Assembly (NCBI RefSeq): GCF_007676705.1
Contig: NZ_VEBF01000001.1
Location: 1-64,000 of the forward strand
Length of the DNA stretch: 64,000 bases
Direction of reading: 5' to 3'
From: Paenibacillus xylanexedens
GTDB lineage: Bacteria; Bacillota; Bacilli; Paenibacillales; Paenibacillaceae
A program made the position numbers and the translations under genes. The notes under the pieces were generated by a model that saw only the letters and a list, made by a program, of their open reading frames with translations, did not search any database and was not told the DNA's origin. Of this stretch, positions 47,817-57,139 are shown in pieces; position 1 is the stretch's first letter; each line of letters begins with the position of its first letter.

Positions 47817-47857
47817 AAAGACCTCCTCTGTTTGTATATACAGGAGGTCTTTTTTTC
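47817..47857. terminator. Terminator of the TetR-MMPL operon
   Basis: AAAGACCTCCT and AGGAGGTCTTT form an 11-bp stem across a 14-base loop, followed by a T run. It also borders the convergent amidotransferase-like gene. Confidence 0.85.
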
Positions 47858-47868
47858 TGCTCCAAATC

Positions 47869-48624
47869 TTATGCAGTTATGTCTTCAATATGGACATTAT
47901 AGCGTGAGGATTGAGCAGCATGAACAAACGCCGCAAATAACTTTTGACTATAATGATCCACAGTGTAACTGTACTCCGGATGCCATTGTACCGCCAAAAT
48001 AAATGTCTGGTTCGGCATAACCACCGACTCAACGAGTCCATCTTCGGCAACTGCCACGGCAGTTAACTTATCGGATAACATCTTGATCCCTTGATGATGA
48101 TAACTATTCACTTTTATCGTGTCTGCTTCCAAGATATCGTATAATAGATTATTTTTCTCAATATGTACATCATGTACAAGATTCGTATACGGCGGGTTTT
48201 GCTTATGATTAACGATCTCGTTCACATCAAGTTGAAGGCTAGTAGGAATATCTTGATACAACGTACCACCCAAAATAACGTTAAATAGTTGTAATCCACG
48301 GCATATGCCAAAGGCAGGCTTATCAAGCTCAATTACCTTTTGTAATAATATCGACTCCATCAGATCGCGTTCAATACATAACTCCCCACAGGTATCCTCT
48401 GTCTGCTCATGATACAGCTCAGGATTGAGATCATGTCCCCCGGTGAACAGGAACCCATCGAACTCATGAGCCAACGCAGCAAGGATCTCGACATCCGTTG
48501 TCAGAGGTAGCATGATTGGAATCCCACCCGCACCCTCGATTGCGTTCATATAATCCGGAAGCATCCAGTAACTTTTTTTGTCAGTATCATATAAAGGCAG
48601 TACACCGATCATGGGCTTTTTCAT
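47869..48624 (-). CDS. Gamma-glutamyl-gamma-aminobutyrate hydrolase (PuuD) family protein
   Basis: A 251-residue class I glutamine-amidotransferase-like hydrolase. The nucleophile cysteine is in FGICRGLQLFN and the His-Glu pair in VQWHPEYSY; the oxyanion region is FLFTGGHDLNPELY. PuuD releases GABA from gamma-glutamyl-GABA in putrescine breakdown. Other relatives cleave gamma-glutamyl amides or spermidine conjugates. ATG 48624 has GGAGGG in front. It stands alone, about 6.5 kb from the polyamine synthesis genes, so a link to polyamine turnover is possible but not shown. Confidence 0.88.
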   Translation of the reverse strand: MKKPMIGVLPLYDTDKKSYWMLPDYMNAIEGAGGIPIMLPLTTDVEILAALAHEFDGFLFTGGHDLNPELYHEQTEDTCGELCIERDLMESILLQKVIELDKPAFGICRGLQLFNVILGGTLYQDIPTSLQLDVNEIVNHKQNPPYTNLVHDVHIEKNNLLYDILEADTIKVNSYHHQGIKMLSDKLTAVAVAEDGLVESVVMPNQTFILAVQWHPEYSYTVDHYSQKLFAAFVHAAQSSRYNVHIEDITA

Positions 48625-48747
48625 GGCTTTCCCTCCTAATGGATTCATTTTATCAGATCTCCTTATATATAAACTCACTAAATTGTTGCATTTTCCTACC
48701 TCTTTAATCTGCGAAGACGTTTCATCCGGAGTGCTGGAAACTAAAAA

Positions 48748-48775
48748 AACAAAGCCGCTGGAACAGCGACTTTGC
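48748..48775 (-). terminator. Terminator of the MFS gene
   Basis: On the minus strand CAAAGTCGCTG pairs with CAGCGGCTTTG (one G-U) around TTC and is followed by seven T residues. Another member of the GCCGC terminator family. Confidence 0.8.
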
Positions 48776-48830
48776 TTGTAATTCTATTACCATCTATTTG
48801 GATTCATCCATTTATTAAAAAACATCTGAT

Positions 48831-50030
48831 CTAGGCTGCGTTCACAGTGGTCACTTCGTCCGAATTCAATTGAATCGAACGTTGGCATATCCGGGTAATG
48901 ACATAAGCCAGCAAGGCAAGCATTACAGCAACTGGAGGTACCCACTGTACACCACCTATATTGACGGCAATCCCCCCGACACCAGAGCCTAGCGCTATCC
49001 CCACATTGGCCGCCACAGGCAGCAGTGTAGATGCGAATGCTTTGGATCCCGGCGCGATCGCTCCAGACACATCAAACAAATATAACTGGGAAGCCGCACT
49101 CATGGAGGATGACACACATCCAATCAGAAACAGGAATGCCAAGCCGATCCACTGATTGGAAACGGCAAAACTCATGCCCAGGAAGAGGATCGCTTGGATT
49201 ACGAAAAGCCCCTTGAGCTTGGGTAGGAAATCACCCTTGGCTATTTTGGCACCAATCCAGTTACTCAGGATGCTGCAGGCACCATAGATCAGGAGTATGG
49301 CACTAATCCACTGTACAGGCACCCCCATTGTCTCACTTAGGAGTGGCGTAATGTACGTAAAAACGACGAAAATACAACTGTTTCCCAGTACCGGGATCAG
49401 ACAGGCGAGCAATATCCGCGGCTTCAAAAAGAGAGACATCTGATCACTGAACGAACCGGCAATCGTTGTTGTTCGGCGTGGCAGAATACGGAACATAAAT
49501 ACCAAAGGCACAAAACCTATGCATGCCGTAACGACAAAAGTCATGGACCAGCTCAGATGTTGTCCGATAAATGTACCGAGCGGAACACCCAGTACATTCG
49601 CGATTGAAAATCCACCCAGAATCCAGGCGATAGCTTCCCCTCTTCGCTCCCGGTTCACTGCGTCGCTTACGATCGAGATCGAAAGCGATATCGTAAGTCC
49701 ACAAGCAACGGCCGAAACGATGCGAATGGCCATCAGAGAAGAGAACGTTGTTGAGAACACGGTCAATAGATTTAATGCCAACACGATCGCGAATCCAATC
49801 AATATGGAGCTTCTTCTGGATATTTTGGCCAAGAAGGCTACGGCAAATGGGGTACCCACTGCGTATGCAATAGCAAAACCGGAGACGAGCATGCCTGCGG
49901 CAGCAAGCGATACTTTCATGTAACTTTCAATTTCCTTCAACACACCCACGATGACATACTCGGTTGTTCCCAGCACAAAGCTAACAAGCGTAAGCGTTAA
50001 AATAAGTAGGTTCTCTCTATTTCTAGTCAT
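48831..50030 (-). CDS. MFS transporter, DHA1/AraJ-like
   Basis: A 399-residue protein with 12 predicted membrane segments. The N-terminal half has LVSFVLGTTEYVIVGVLKEI and SGFAIAYAVGTPFAVAF, and the loop between helices 2 and 3 is replaced by LAKISRRSS. The AraJ/YdhP-type DHA1 members export sugars, drugs or arabinose-like compounds. It is divergent from an AraC regulator with 243 bases between starts, which may be its activator. The codons after 50030 give no better start. Confidence 0.9.
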   Translation of the reverse strand: MTRNRENLLILTLTLVSFVLGTTEYVIVGVLKEIESYMKVSLAAAGMLVSGFAIAYAVGTPFAVAFLAKISRRSSILIGFAIVLALNLLTVFSTTFSSLMAIRIVSAVACGLTISLSISIVSDAVNRERRGEAIAWILGGFSIANVLGVPLGTFIGQHLSWSMTFVVTACIGFVPLVFMFRILPRRTTTIAGSFSDQMSLFLKPRILLACLIPVLGNSCIFVVFTYITPLLSETMGVPVQWISAILLIYGACSILSNWIGAKIAKGDFLPKLKGLFVIQAILFLGMSFAVSNQWIGLAFLFLIGCVSSSMSAASQLYLFDVSGAIAPGSKAFASTLLPVAANVGIALGSGVGGIAVNIGGVQWVPPVAVMLALLAYVITRICQRSIQLNSDEVTTVNAA

Positions 50031-50135
50031 AAATCAATACTCACTAATCCTTTCTATTGTTGCAAGCGCTTCAATTCTTTTTACGAACAGTAATCATGTA
50101 TTTTCTGCTTTCCCATCCCTTCACTTTCGATATAT

Positions 50136-50163
50136 AGTACATTTTGGATAGTGAAATTGTACT
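50136..50163. promoter_or_regulatory. Inverted repeat between MFS and AraC genes
   Basis: AGTACA and TGTACT bracket a 16-base spacer with inner TTT/AAA symmetry. A candidate operator for the divergent AraC and MFS genes. Confidence 0.35.
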
Positions 50164-50273
50164 GTCAGATACGCCATGGCGACAATCAAGGTTGTTGTGC
50201 TTTTATTTCAAAACATTATGTATGTTGTCATTTCAGCACAGACTATCATTAGAATTCTGAAGGGAAGACATAG

Positions 50274-51146
50274 ATGAATACACACCACGAATCCGGCCAA
50301 CTGTATCCAAATCGAGATTGCACCATTATTTATGTAGGAAAGCTGGCAGACAATCCCCATTGGAGTTTTCCGACGCATAAACATGACGATCTGCATGAGA
50401 TTATTTACGTAACAGAAGGCAAAGGATTGTTCACCATTGACGGTACCAAACACTGGGCTGAAAAAGGGGATTTGCTCATTTATAACAAAGGTACTCTTCA
50501 CGAGGAGAAGTCCAACCCTGAATTCCCGTTATCCACCTTTTATTGTGGCTTTCGTTTTACAGAAGGTACCCACTCCCTTGAGGATTGGGTCATCCCTCCC
50601 TATAACAAACCGATCATTCGAGCCAACCGATATTCCGATGAACTCCATTCGTTGATGCAGACTCTCTTCAATGAATTTTCAATCCGAGAACATGGATACG
50701 AGTCGATCTCTGGGCATGTGCTGAAAGCAATACTTCTGATCATCGATCGACAGTCCCGTCAACAACTTCCTAATGGGGAGAGCGTTGGGAGCAATACCCT
50801 TGCTGAGAGCATTAAGGACTATCTGGATACCCACTATCGGCAGAACATTAAACTTAAGGAATTGGCAGATCAATTTCATATCGATTTTTATTACTTAATT
50901 CATATGTACAAAAATCACTATGGCACTTCGCCTTATCACTACCTGATTCAACGAAGAATGGGTGAAGCTACCCGATTATTAGTCTCAACCAACAAAAAAA
51001 TATGGGAAATAGCCAAACTGGTCGGGTACGATAACCCCAATTACTTTACGATTTTATTTACAAAAACCGTCGGTGAATCACCACGAAGTTTCCGAAAAAA
51101 GAATCAAAAGGATATGTTCGGGGATGAGGCGTCACATTCTTACTAA
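50274..51146 (+). CDS. AraC family transcriptional regulator
   Basis: A 290-residue regulator. The N-terminal cupin domain shows WSFPTHKHDDLHEIIYVTEG and KHWAEKGDLLIYNKGTLHEE with the histidine-rich metal or sugar site. The C-terminal helix-turn-helix pair is IKLKELADQFHIDFYYLIHM and KIWEIAKLVGYDNPNYFTIL, ending in GESPRSFRKK. AGGGAAG precedes the ATG. It is divergent from the MFS exporter and probably activates it. Confidence 0.9.
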   Translation: MNTHHESGQLYPNRDCTIIYVGKLADNPHWSFPTHKHDDLHEIIYVTEGKGLFTIDGTKHWAEKGDLLIYNKGTLHEEKSNPEFPLSTFYCGFRFTEGTHSLEDWVIPPYNKPIIRANRYSDELHSLMQTLFNEFSIREHGYESISGHVLKAILLIIDRQSRQQLPNGESVGSNTLAESIKDYLDTHYRQNIKLKELADQFHIDFYYLIHMYKNHYGTSPYHYLIQRRMGEATRLLVSTNKKIWEIAKLVGYDNPNYFTILFTKTVGESPRSFRKKNQKDMFGDEASHSY

Positions 51147-51171
51147 TCTCACTAATATCACTAAACGCAAA

Positions 51172-51197
51172 AAGGCGCTCCATTGGGGGAGCGCCTG
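51172..51197 (-). terminator. Terminator after the chemoreceptor gene
   Basis: AGGCGCTCC and GGAGCGCCT form a nine-base-pair stem around ATTGGG. On the minus strand a run of five T residues follows. Confidence 0.8.
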
Positions 51198-51235
51198 GTA
51201 CTTTACATATTTCTTTACACACATACTAACTTACT

Positions 51236-53281
51236 CTAAAGCTTAAACCGGCGAACGAGTTCTTGCATATTCTCAGCTGTCTTGGATAGTTGTGCTGATG
51301 AAGCGGATATCTCTTGCATCGCCGCCATTTGCTCTTGGGCTGCTGCTGAAGTCGTCTGGGCACTATCAGCCGACACTTTAGAGATATGACTCATCGCGGC
51401 AACCGTAGCCGAGACTTCTTCCGTACTTGCTGACAACTGTTCTGAGACAGCGGAAATATCCTGAATTTGATCCACGATATGCGTTGTATATTGTTCAATG
51501 TTCGATATGGTTGCAGAAGCTTCTTGGCTGATCCGCATTCCTTCGCCGACTTGATGACGAACGTTATCATTCATAAGGGATGTGGATTTGGCAATCAGAT
51601 CGAGCATTTTGCCAATGGTAGCACCAATCTCGTCTGCACTTTGTTTGGATTGCATGGATAACGTGCGTACCTCACCAGCAACGACAGCAAAACCTTTTCC
51701 GTGTTCTCCTGCTCTGGATGCTTCAATAGAAGCGTTCAGTGACAGAAGATTGGTTTGCCGAGAGATATCCGCAATCGCTTCATTCATTCGATTGGCTTCG
51801 GCGGATAGACTGGACAGCTCGTTAATCAATGCGGAAGTCTCTTCAATGGCTCCCAGAATGTGTTCCATTTGTTCTCCGACCTGATTTATGGTTTTTCCAC
51901 CGTTAGCAACAGCGCGCTCCGTCTCTTCAGCCGAATCCACAATCGCACTGGCAGATTCTGCGATTGTACTGATGCCTCTGGCCATCTCTTCTACGGCATT
52001 CGCGGTTTGTTCCGAATTCTCCGCCCCTACAATAGCTGATTCAGCAGTCTGTTGCATGGTTTCAGCCACATGTTGAACCGATTGGGTGGTTTGTTCTGTA
52101 CTTTCCTGAATCATTTGGGAAGAGTGGCTCAACAACGATGATGTCTGATGAAGTTCAGCAACAACCGATTGAAGAGAAATGGTCATTTGGTCGAAATCAT
52201 TTGCCAATATACCAAATTCGTTTTCGGTTTTAAGATTCACTCGTTCCGACAGATTCCCTTCTCTTACGCTGCGGGTTGCCTTTCGCAGTTTTTGCATAGG
52301 TACGATAAAGGATCTCAGAATAAAGAATATGATTACTGCCGCGATCAATACAGAAATAATAATTACCGTAAAGCTAGTGACTAGGATGGGTTTCGCTGCG
52401 GCGATAAAGTCTTCATGGCCCATCAAAGCAATGACATTCCAGCCTGTTAAAGCATTAACACCCGAATGCACTTCCAGATCATACGCCAGATCCGTTCTGA
52501 CAAATTGGGAGAATGCCATCGGTTCATCGGAACTTGACGCCGTATTCGGATGGACCGGAATTCCGTCAATGAGTGCTCCGCCGAGCTCTCCACCTCCACC
52601 TTTTACAATTGCCCCCGACCAAGCCGCGATCGTTCGATTGGAGTCAACTACAATCAGACTTCCATTTCCTCCAACATCCACATAAGATATTTCATTTGCT
52701 AATCGTTCCAGATCAAGTTTAATACTCGCCACACCTTGATCATCTGTGAGAGCCTTGGAGATCTCTACATATATCTTCCCGGAGACCGGATCTTTCATAA
52801 TACTCGAAAAATAGAGTGATCCATTGTTACTTACACCATGAGTGTACCATTCTGTGCTGCGAGGATCGAATGTTGCGTCCTCTACTGCTGGGGAACTAAT
52901 AACACTGCCCTGGTCATTACCCACGGTTATGGAGAGAATATCAGGATATGTATCAGCTAACTGGTCGATTCCTAGTTGTAGTGCTTCGTTGTTCGCCTGA
53001 CTGGGAGAGGAGCCATACATGCTATCGATATAACTCAATAATTCTGCTTTTTCCCCCACCAGATTGTTAATGTGCTGCCCAGTCATCGTTAAAATGGTAT
53101 TGATGGGATCTGTCATTTTTTGTTGTACCTGATCTTTGGCACTATGATAAGAAAAATATCCAATAAGTGCAGTTGGGATAATAAGTACGGTCAGGAAAGC
53201 TGCAATCAGTCTGGTACTCATTAAACGTAAAACGGTTCCTCCTTTCTTCAAAAATGAACTTTCTTTCTTTGCCTTTTTCAA
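51236..53281 (-). CDS. Methyl-accepting chemotaxis protein
   Basis: About 681 residues. A first membrane helix ([20 protein letters not shown]) and a large extracellular double-Cache domain (residues about 70-330) are followed by a second helix ([20 protein letters not shown]), a HAMP domain, and a long signalling coiled coil whose tip is [19 protein letters not shown]. It reports an external ligand to CheA/CheW. The frame is open to 53359. I prefer TTG 53281 with AGAGGG eight bases upstream, although ATG 53305 is possible. It stands beside the YesMN-ABC locus and may share its ligand. Confidence 0.92.
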   Translation of the reverse strand: MKKAKKESSFLKKGGTVLRLMSTRLIAAFLTVLIIPTALIGYFSYHSAKDQVQQKMTDPINTILTMTGQHINNLVGEKAELLSYIDSMYGSSPSQANNEALQLGIDQLADTYPDILSITVGNDQGSVISSPAVEDATFDPRSTEWYTHGVSNNGSLYFSSIMKDPVSGKIYVEISKALTDDQGVASIKLDLERLANEISYVDVGGNGSLIVVDSNRTIAAWSGAIVKGGGGELGGALIDGIPVHPNTASSSDEPMAFSQFVRTDLAYDLEVHSGVNALTGWNVIALMGHEDFIAAAKPILVTSFTVIIISVLIAAVIIFFILRSFIVPMQKLRKATRSVREGNLSERVNLKTENEFGILANDFDQMTISLQSVVAELHQTSSLLSHSSQMIQESTEQTTQSVQHVAETMQQTAESAIVGAENSEQTANAVEEMARGISTIAESASAIVDSAEETERAVANGGKTINQVGEQMEHILGAIEETSALINELSSLSAEANRMNEAIADISRQTNLLSLNASIEASRAGEHGKGFAVVAGEVRTLSMQSKQSADEIGATIGKMLDLIAKSTSLMNDNVRHQVGEGMRISQEASATISNIEQYTTHIVDQIQDISAVSEQLSASTEEVSATVAAMSHISKVSADSAQTTSAAAQEQMAAMQEISASSAQLSKTAENMQELVRRFKL

Positions 53282-53463
53282 ATGAATCGCCCTCTCTTTA
53301 TTCATTTTTGGTGGAATCAATCGGCAAGTAAACGCAAAAAAACCCATATATACACACACCCAAAGAGACTTTGAGCATGTATATACATAGGTATTGCCTG
53401 AACGAATTCAGTAACAAGCCGTATTTGTTTTGTATTATACCATAAATAAAAAGGGGTTGTTAG

Positions 53464-54990
53464 CTATGATTGGGTCATAATACCAGGAAGCTGTTGTTTA
53501 TATTCCGTAGGACTGAAACCCGTATATTCCTTGAACACCTTCGAGAAATAGTGCTGATCGCTGAACGACAACAAATCGGATACTTCCTTGAACTTCATGT
53601 CCGGTTGGCATTCCATCAGTCTGCATGCTTCCTGAATGCGAAGCCGGGTGTAATACTGAACAAACGTTATTTGTGTGGCATTCTTGATAACTCTGCTGAC
53701 ATACGACGGGCTGACGTGAAACTTTATTGCAATGTCATTAATCGATAATTGAGAGTATTTATTCAGTTTTACGTAATCGTCAATCTGCTCGAACAGAATC
53801 GCCTTGCTTTTTCGAACGTGGGATTGCAGCATATCGAAGCACTGCCCCGTCCATTCCGTCAGTTCCCGGCAAAAATCAGCGTAGGACTGTGCCTGAGTTA
53901 ATTGTCTTGCCCGAAGTTCCAGACCCAATCTCATGCCCGACCCTTGTTCCTCGTACAGATGTGCAAACGTGTCTACGACCAGTCCGATAAATCGCTCCAC
54001 CTCGGTCATAAGTACATTGTCCTCCGCCCATCGGTCCAGCAGCTCAGACAGCTTGAGAGCAAACTGCTCTTTACGCCGATCCTGTATCATCTGTACAAAA
54101 GTAGACTCCAGCACCGAATCCAGACAGCCTGTCTCGAATCTCGCCATCGACACCGGATTCCCGGTATCGAGCGCTAAGCCTTGTTTCAACCGTTGCTGCT
54201 CAGACACAATGGACGACATGCGGTGATAGAGTTCTGGCAGATTACCGGATTCAGCGTAAAGTAACTGTCCTCCGATTATCGCATCATAGTGATGTGCAAG
54301 CAGATGCCGACGCAACGATTCAAGACATTCATGTACGGAAGAGTACAAGTCAAGTGCACTCTTGTTGACGAAAATGACATATTGATAAGAGGTTTGACTT
54401 GTGTACACACGACATGCATGGGATGTAAAAAAATCCTGCATGATAGCCTCAAGCTCCACCTGTACCCATCGTTCATGCCCTGCGGTGAAGGGTTGTTTGT
54501 TCATGATGATCATCATCTGGCTGAATAAAGGAGGAAAATCACCCCCTTGTTTCAGTGTAGTGTCACATTGGGGATGAATGAATTCTTGCAAATCCAGCAG
54601 ATCCTTGGACATCTGTTGATCGAGTTGCTCAATTATCCGACCCATAACCTCCTCTAATGCTTCTCGCTCCACAGGTTTCAATAAATAGTCAAACACTTTC
54701 AGGTTCAACGCTTTTCTCGTATATTCAAAATCACTATAACCACTAATCAGAATGACCTTCAAATCTGGGTTGGCAAGCTTGGCTTGCTCGATCAGTGATA
54801 GGCCATCCATTTTCGGCATCCGAATATCTGTCAACAGTAGATCAATCGGTTCCTGCTTAATCGCTACCAAGGCTTCCTCTCCATTGGTTGCCGTAGCCGC
54901 TACGCGAACCGGTAAGTTGAGCGTTTCCAAGAGCATTTTAATATTGCGTAATATCGGTTTGCTATCCTCAACGATCATAACGTTATACAT
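53464..54990 (-). CDS. YesN-type response regulator with AraC output domain
   Basis: A 508-residue protein. The receiver domain is residues 1-125 with the phosphoacceptor in LLLTDIRMPKMDG and the conserved lysine in DYLLKPVE. A long linker of unknown fold follows, and the C-terminal AraC domain (INDIAIKFHVSPSYVSRVIK, then EVSDLLSFSDQHYFSKVFKE and GFSPTEYK) binds DNA. It is the partner of the YesM kinase encoded upstream. ATG 54990 has GGAGG eight bases upstream, just outside the MITE-like insertion. It should activate the divergent sugar ABC transporter. Confidence 0.93.
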   Translation of the reverse strand: MYNVMIVEDSKPILRNIKMLLETLNLPVRVAATATNGEEALVAIKQEPIDLLLTDIRMPKMDGLSLIEQAKLANPDLKVILISGYSDFEYTRKALNLKVFDYLLKPVEREALEEVMGRIIEQLDQQMSKDLLDLQEFIHPQCDTTLKQGGDFPPLFSQMMIIMNKQPFTAGHERWVQVELEAIMQDFFTSHACRVYTSQTSYQYVIFVNKSALDLYSSVHECLESLRRHLLAHHYDAIIGGQLLYAESGNLPELYHRMSSIVSEQQRLKQGLALDTGNPVSMARFETGCLDSVLESTFVQMIQDRRKEQFALKLSELLDRWAEDNVLMTEVERFIGLVVDTFAHLYEEQGSGMRLGLELRARQLTQAQSYADFCRELTEWTGQCFDMLQSHVRKSKAILFEQIDDYVKLNKYSQLSINDIAIKFHVSPSYVSRVIKNATQITFVQYYTRLRIQEACRLMECQPDMKFKEVSDLLSFSDQHYFSKVFKEYTGFSPTEYKQQLPGIMTQS

Positions 54991-55009
54991 CGTCTGTCCC
55001 TCCTCGTTA

Positions 55010-55169
55010 GGTCGTATCTCAAAACTCACTGAAGTGCATCTTTTTCCGCCTTTTCGCCCCCTGCTACGTCACTTTCCCTTGACGTGCCCCGGCACGCCTG
55101 CGGAAAACTTCCTTGCTTGGAACGAAAATTCGGCAAAATCTGCTTCCTTCGGAGTTTTCAGACACGCCC
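55010..55169. mobile_element. MITE-like repeat element, copy 2, between yesM and yesN
   Basis: About 160 bases, non-coding. The left end GGTCGTATCTCAAAACTC matches the reverse complement of the right end (GGGCGTGTCTGAAAACTC) at 15 of 18 positions. TA lies outside each end (55008-55009 and 55170-55171), consistent with a TA target duplication. The internal hairpin CGTGCC-CC-GGCACG (55083-55096) has the opposite base pair at the position that differs in copy 1. On the minus strand the yesM stop codon TAG is made of the flanking TA plus the element's first G. Confidence 0.72.
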
Positions 55170-56932
55170 TAGTAAAAATCTCTCGTCAGTGAGCCGATGA
55201 TCTGAATCGTTGCTCCATGTTCCTCTTCCGCATGATTGTTAAATATATTAATAAAAAGCCGGTTGTTATACATGAGTTTGAGTCGATTGACACTGTTGAG
55301 AATCCCCATGTTACCCAGGGCTGTTGGTCGATTGGACGTTGAATTCATTCCCGATCCGGATGACTGGATATTGGCTAAAATCTCCTGGATCTTATCCGGT
55401 GGAAAGCCTTCCCCGTTATCCTTGATCTCCAGAGCCCATAATCCGTTATATTGCTTCACGGTAATCCGGATACGCCAAGGAGGTACAGTGTTGGCAAAGG
55501 CATGTTCAATGCAGTTTTCCACAAACGGCTGGATGACCAACCGCGGCAACTTAATTTCGCTCGCCAGCTCGTCCGCACGGATGTCCCACTCCAGATCCTC
55601 TTCGTACTTTTGCTGTACAAGCGACAGGTAATGCCTCGTATGTTGAAGCTCATCAGCCAAGGTCACATGGGCGTAGGGTGAAGAGACGATATAACGCAGA
55701 CTGTCCGAGAGATGCTTGCACATATCCGATACGACTTTGGTCTTCCCCTCTTGTGCAGCAATACTGATCAGATACAGAACGTTATGAATAAAATGTGGAG
55801 CGATCTGGGCTTGCAGCGCTGAATTACGCGCCTTTACTTCTTCATGAAGTGCCGATTTTTCACGGTCAATGGATTGCTGCAGCCGCTCCATGAGATCCTG
55901 AAAGGCTTCGTTAAGCAATAACAGATCGTTGTTCTTCGGCGTTTCATCCACTTTCAGATTCATATTGCTGTAGTTCATACGCCAGATTTGACTGCGGAGC
56001 TTACGGATTGGAAGCAGCAGGTTACGCGTTGACAGGAAGATATACACAAAAGAAACCAGCATCAGCGCTGTAATAAGCAGGATGGACATGGTCTGAACCG
56101 AATGGATCGAGCCCAGAACGGATTTTTTGGGTGTTATGATATACGTGATCCAACCTGTACTGGGTGATGTGGAATGCGTGATATAATTGTCGTCTTTGTC
56201 GACCACTAATCCCTCGTCTGATGCAGGCTTCGACCAATTGGCAAATGTCACCCCCGCTTCGGAACCTGTCATCTGCTCCCCTTGTTCATTCAGAATATAG
56301 ACATCTCCAGCGGTAATGCCTTCCGTAAGATTCTGTATATAGGCCTGTTCCATCTGAATGCTAAGATAACCGTACACCTTGCCGTTCTGATCATTGATCG
56401 TCCGCACAAAGGAGATGGTATCGACTTGTCGCAGCAAGACAAAACCGCTTTCCGTCCAATCCCGCCCGATCTGGCTACTCTCCATCATCGTGTTCAAAAT
56501 CGCCGGAGGATTGCCTGAACCCAGATATGACGTAAGAAGAACACCTTGCCTGTCATAGATGGACATGTCCTTGATATTCATGCTGGGCCCGATCGCCTGA
56601 AACATGATGTCTTTGATAATCCTAATTTGCTTCAGTCTTTCATAGTTACTATGAGCTGAGGAGCTCTTGTCCATGGCTGCAAAAATATTCTTGCTGGACA
56701 ATATTCGCTGTGACATTTGGTTCTGTTGTTCTACGTATAGATCAACCTGCTCTCGCACCTTCGTAGCAGTCACTAGCGTATCTTGCTCCGTTTTCAGTTT
56801 GAGCGGGCGAATAACAATCACATTGACATACACGATAAAACAGCCCAGCACGAACAAAAGCAGGGCCAGAAAGGTCAAAAGCACCTTCGTCTGCAAACTG
56901 AATTGAGTTGCCTTATGTATGAGCTTCGCCAT
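55169..56932 (-). CDS. YesM-type sensor histidine kinase
   Basis: A 587-residue membrane kinase. A first helix (VLLTFLALLLFVLGCFIVYV), an extracellular Cache-like domain and a second helix (SILLITALMLVSFVYIFLS) precede HAMP, the His-kinase domain (LQAQIAPHFIHNVLYLISIA) and an HATPase with IQPFVENCIEHAF, DNGEGFPPD and GNMGILNSVNRLKLMY. This class controls carbohydrate uptake genes in Bacillus and Paenibacillus. The last codon before the stop abuts the MITE-like element, so the original C-terminus may be changed by a few residues. GGAGGG lies about 12 bases before the ATG. Confidence 0.92.
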   Translation of the reverse strand: MAKLIHKATQFSLQTKVLLTFLALLLFVLGCFIVYVNVIVIRPLKLKTEQDTLVTATKVREQVDLYVEQQNQMSQRILSSKNIFAAMDKSSSAHSNYERLKQIRIIKDIMFQAIGPSMNIKDMSIYDRQGVLLTSYLGSGNPPAILNTMMESSQIGRDWTESGFVLLRQVDTISFVRTINDQNGKVYGYLSIQMEQAYIQNLTEGITAGDVYILNEQGEQMTGSEAGVTFANWSKPASDEGLVVDKDDNYITHSTSPSTGWITYIITPKKSVLGSIHSVQTMSILLITALMLVSFVYIFLSTRNLLLPIRKLRSQIWRMNYSNMNLKVDETPKNNDLLLLNEAFQDLMERLQQSIDREKSALHEEVKARNSALQAQIAPHFIHNVLYLISIAAQEGKTKVVSDMCKHLSDSLRYIVSSPYAHVTLADELQHTRHYLSLVQQKYEEDLEWDIRADELASEIKLPRLVIQPFVENCIEHAFANTVPPWRIRITVKQYNGLWALEIKDNGEGFPPDKIQEILANIQSSGSGMNSTSNRPTALGNMGILNSVNRLKLMYNNRLFINIFNNHAEEEHGATIQIIGSLTRDFY

Positions 56933-57064
56933 TCTCAGAGTTACCCTCCTGTTCTGACATGATGTGAAATCCCTTAGATTTATGTCCTACTGTATCACGG
57001 TACTCCATGAAATGATAGCGATTTCAAGTTCAGTATTTTACACATCAACGTTCAAGCACAGACA

Positions 57065-57093
57065 TGTACCGGGGCGATAAAAGAAACTATAAT
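57065..57093 (+). promoter_or_regulatory. Probable activator-dependent promoter of the sugar ABC operon
   Basis: A perfect -10 box TATAAT (57088-57093) has only TGTACC (57065-57070) 17 bases upstream. A good -10 with a poor -35 suits activation by the YesN-type regulator. Confidence 0.45.
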
Positions 57094-57139
57094 CGGACTT
57101 GTAAACGGATTCACCAAATGTTTTAGAGGGGGATTTGCA

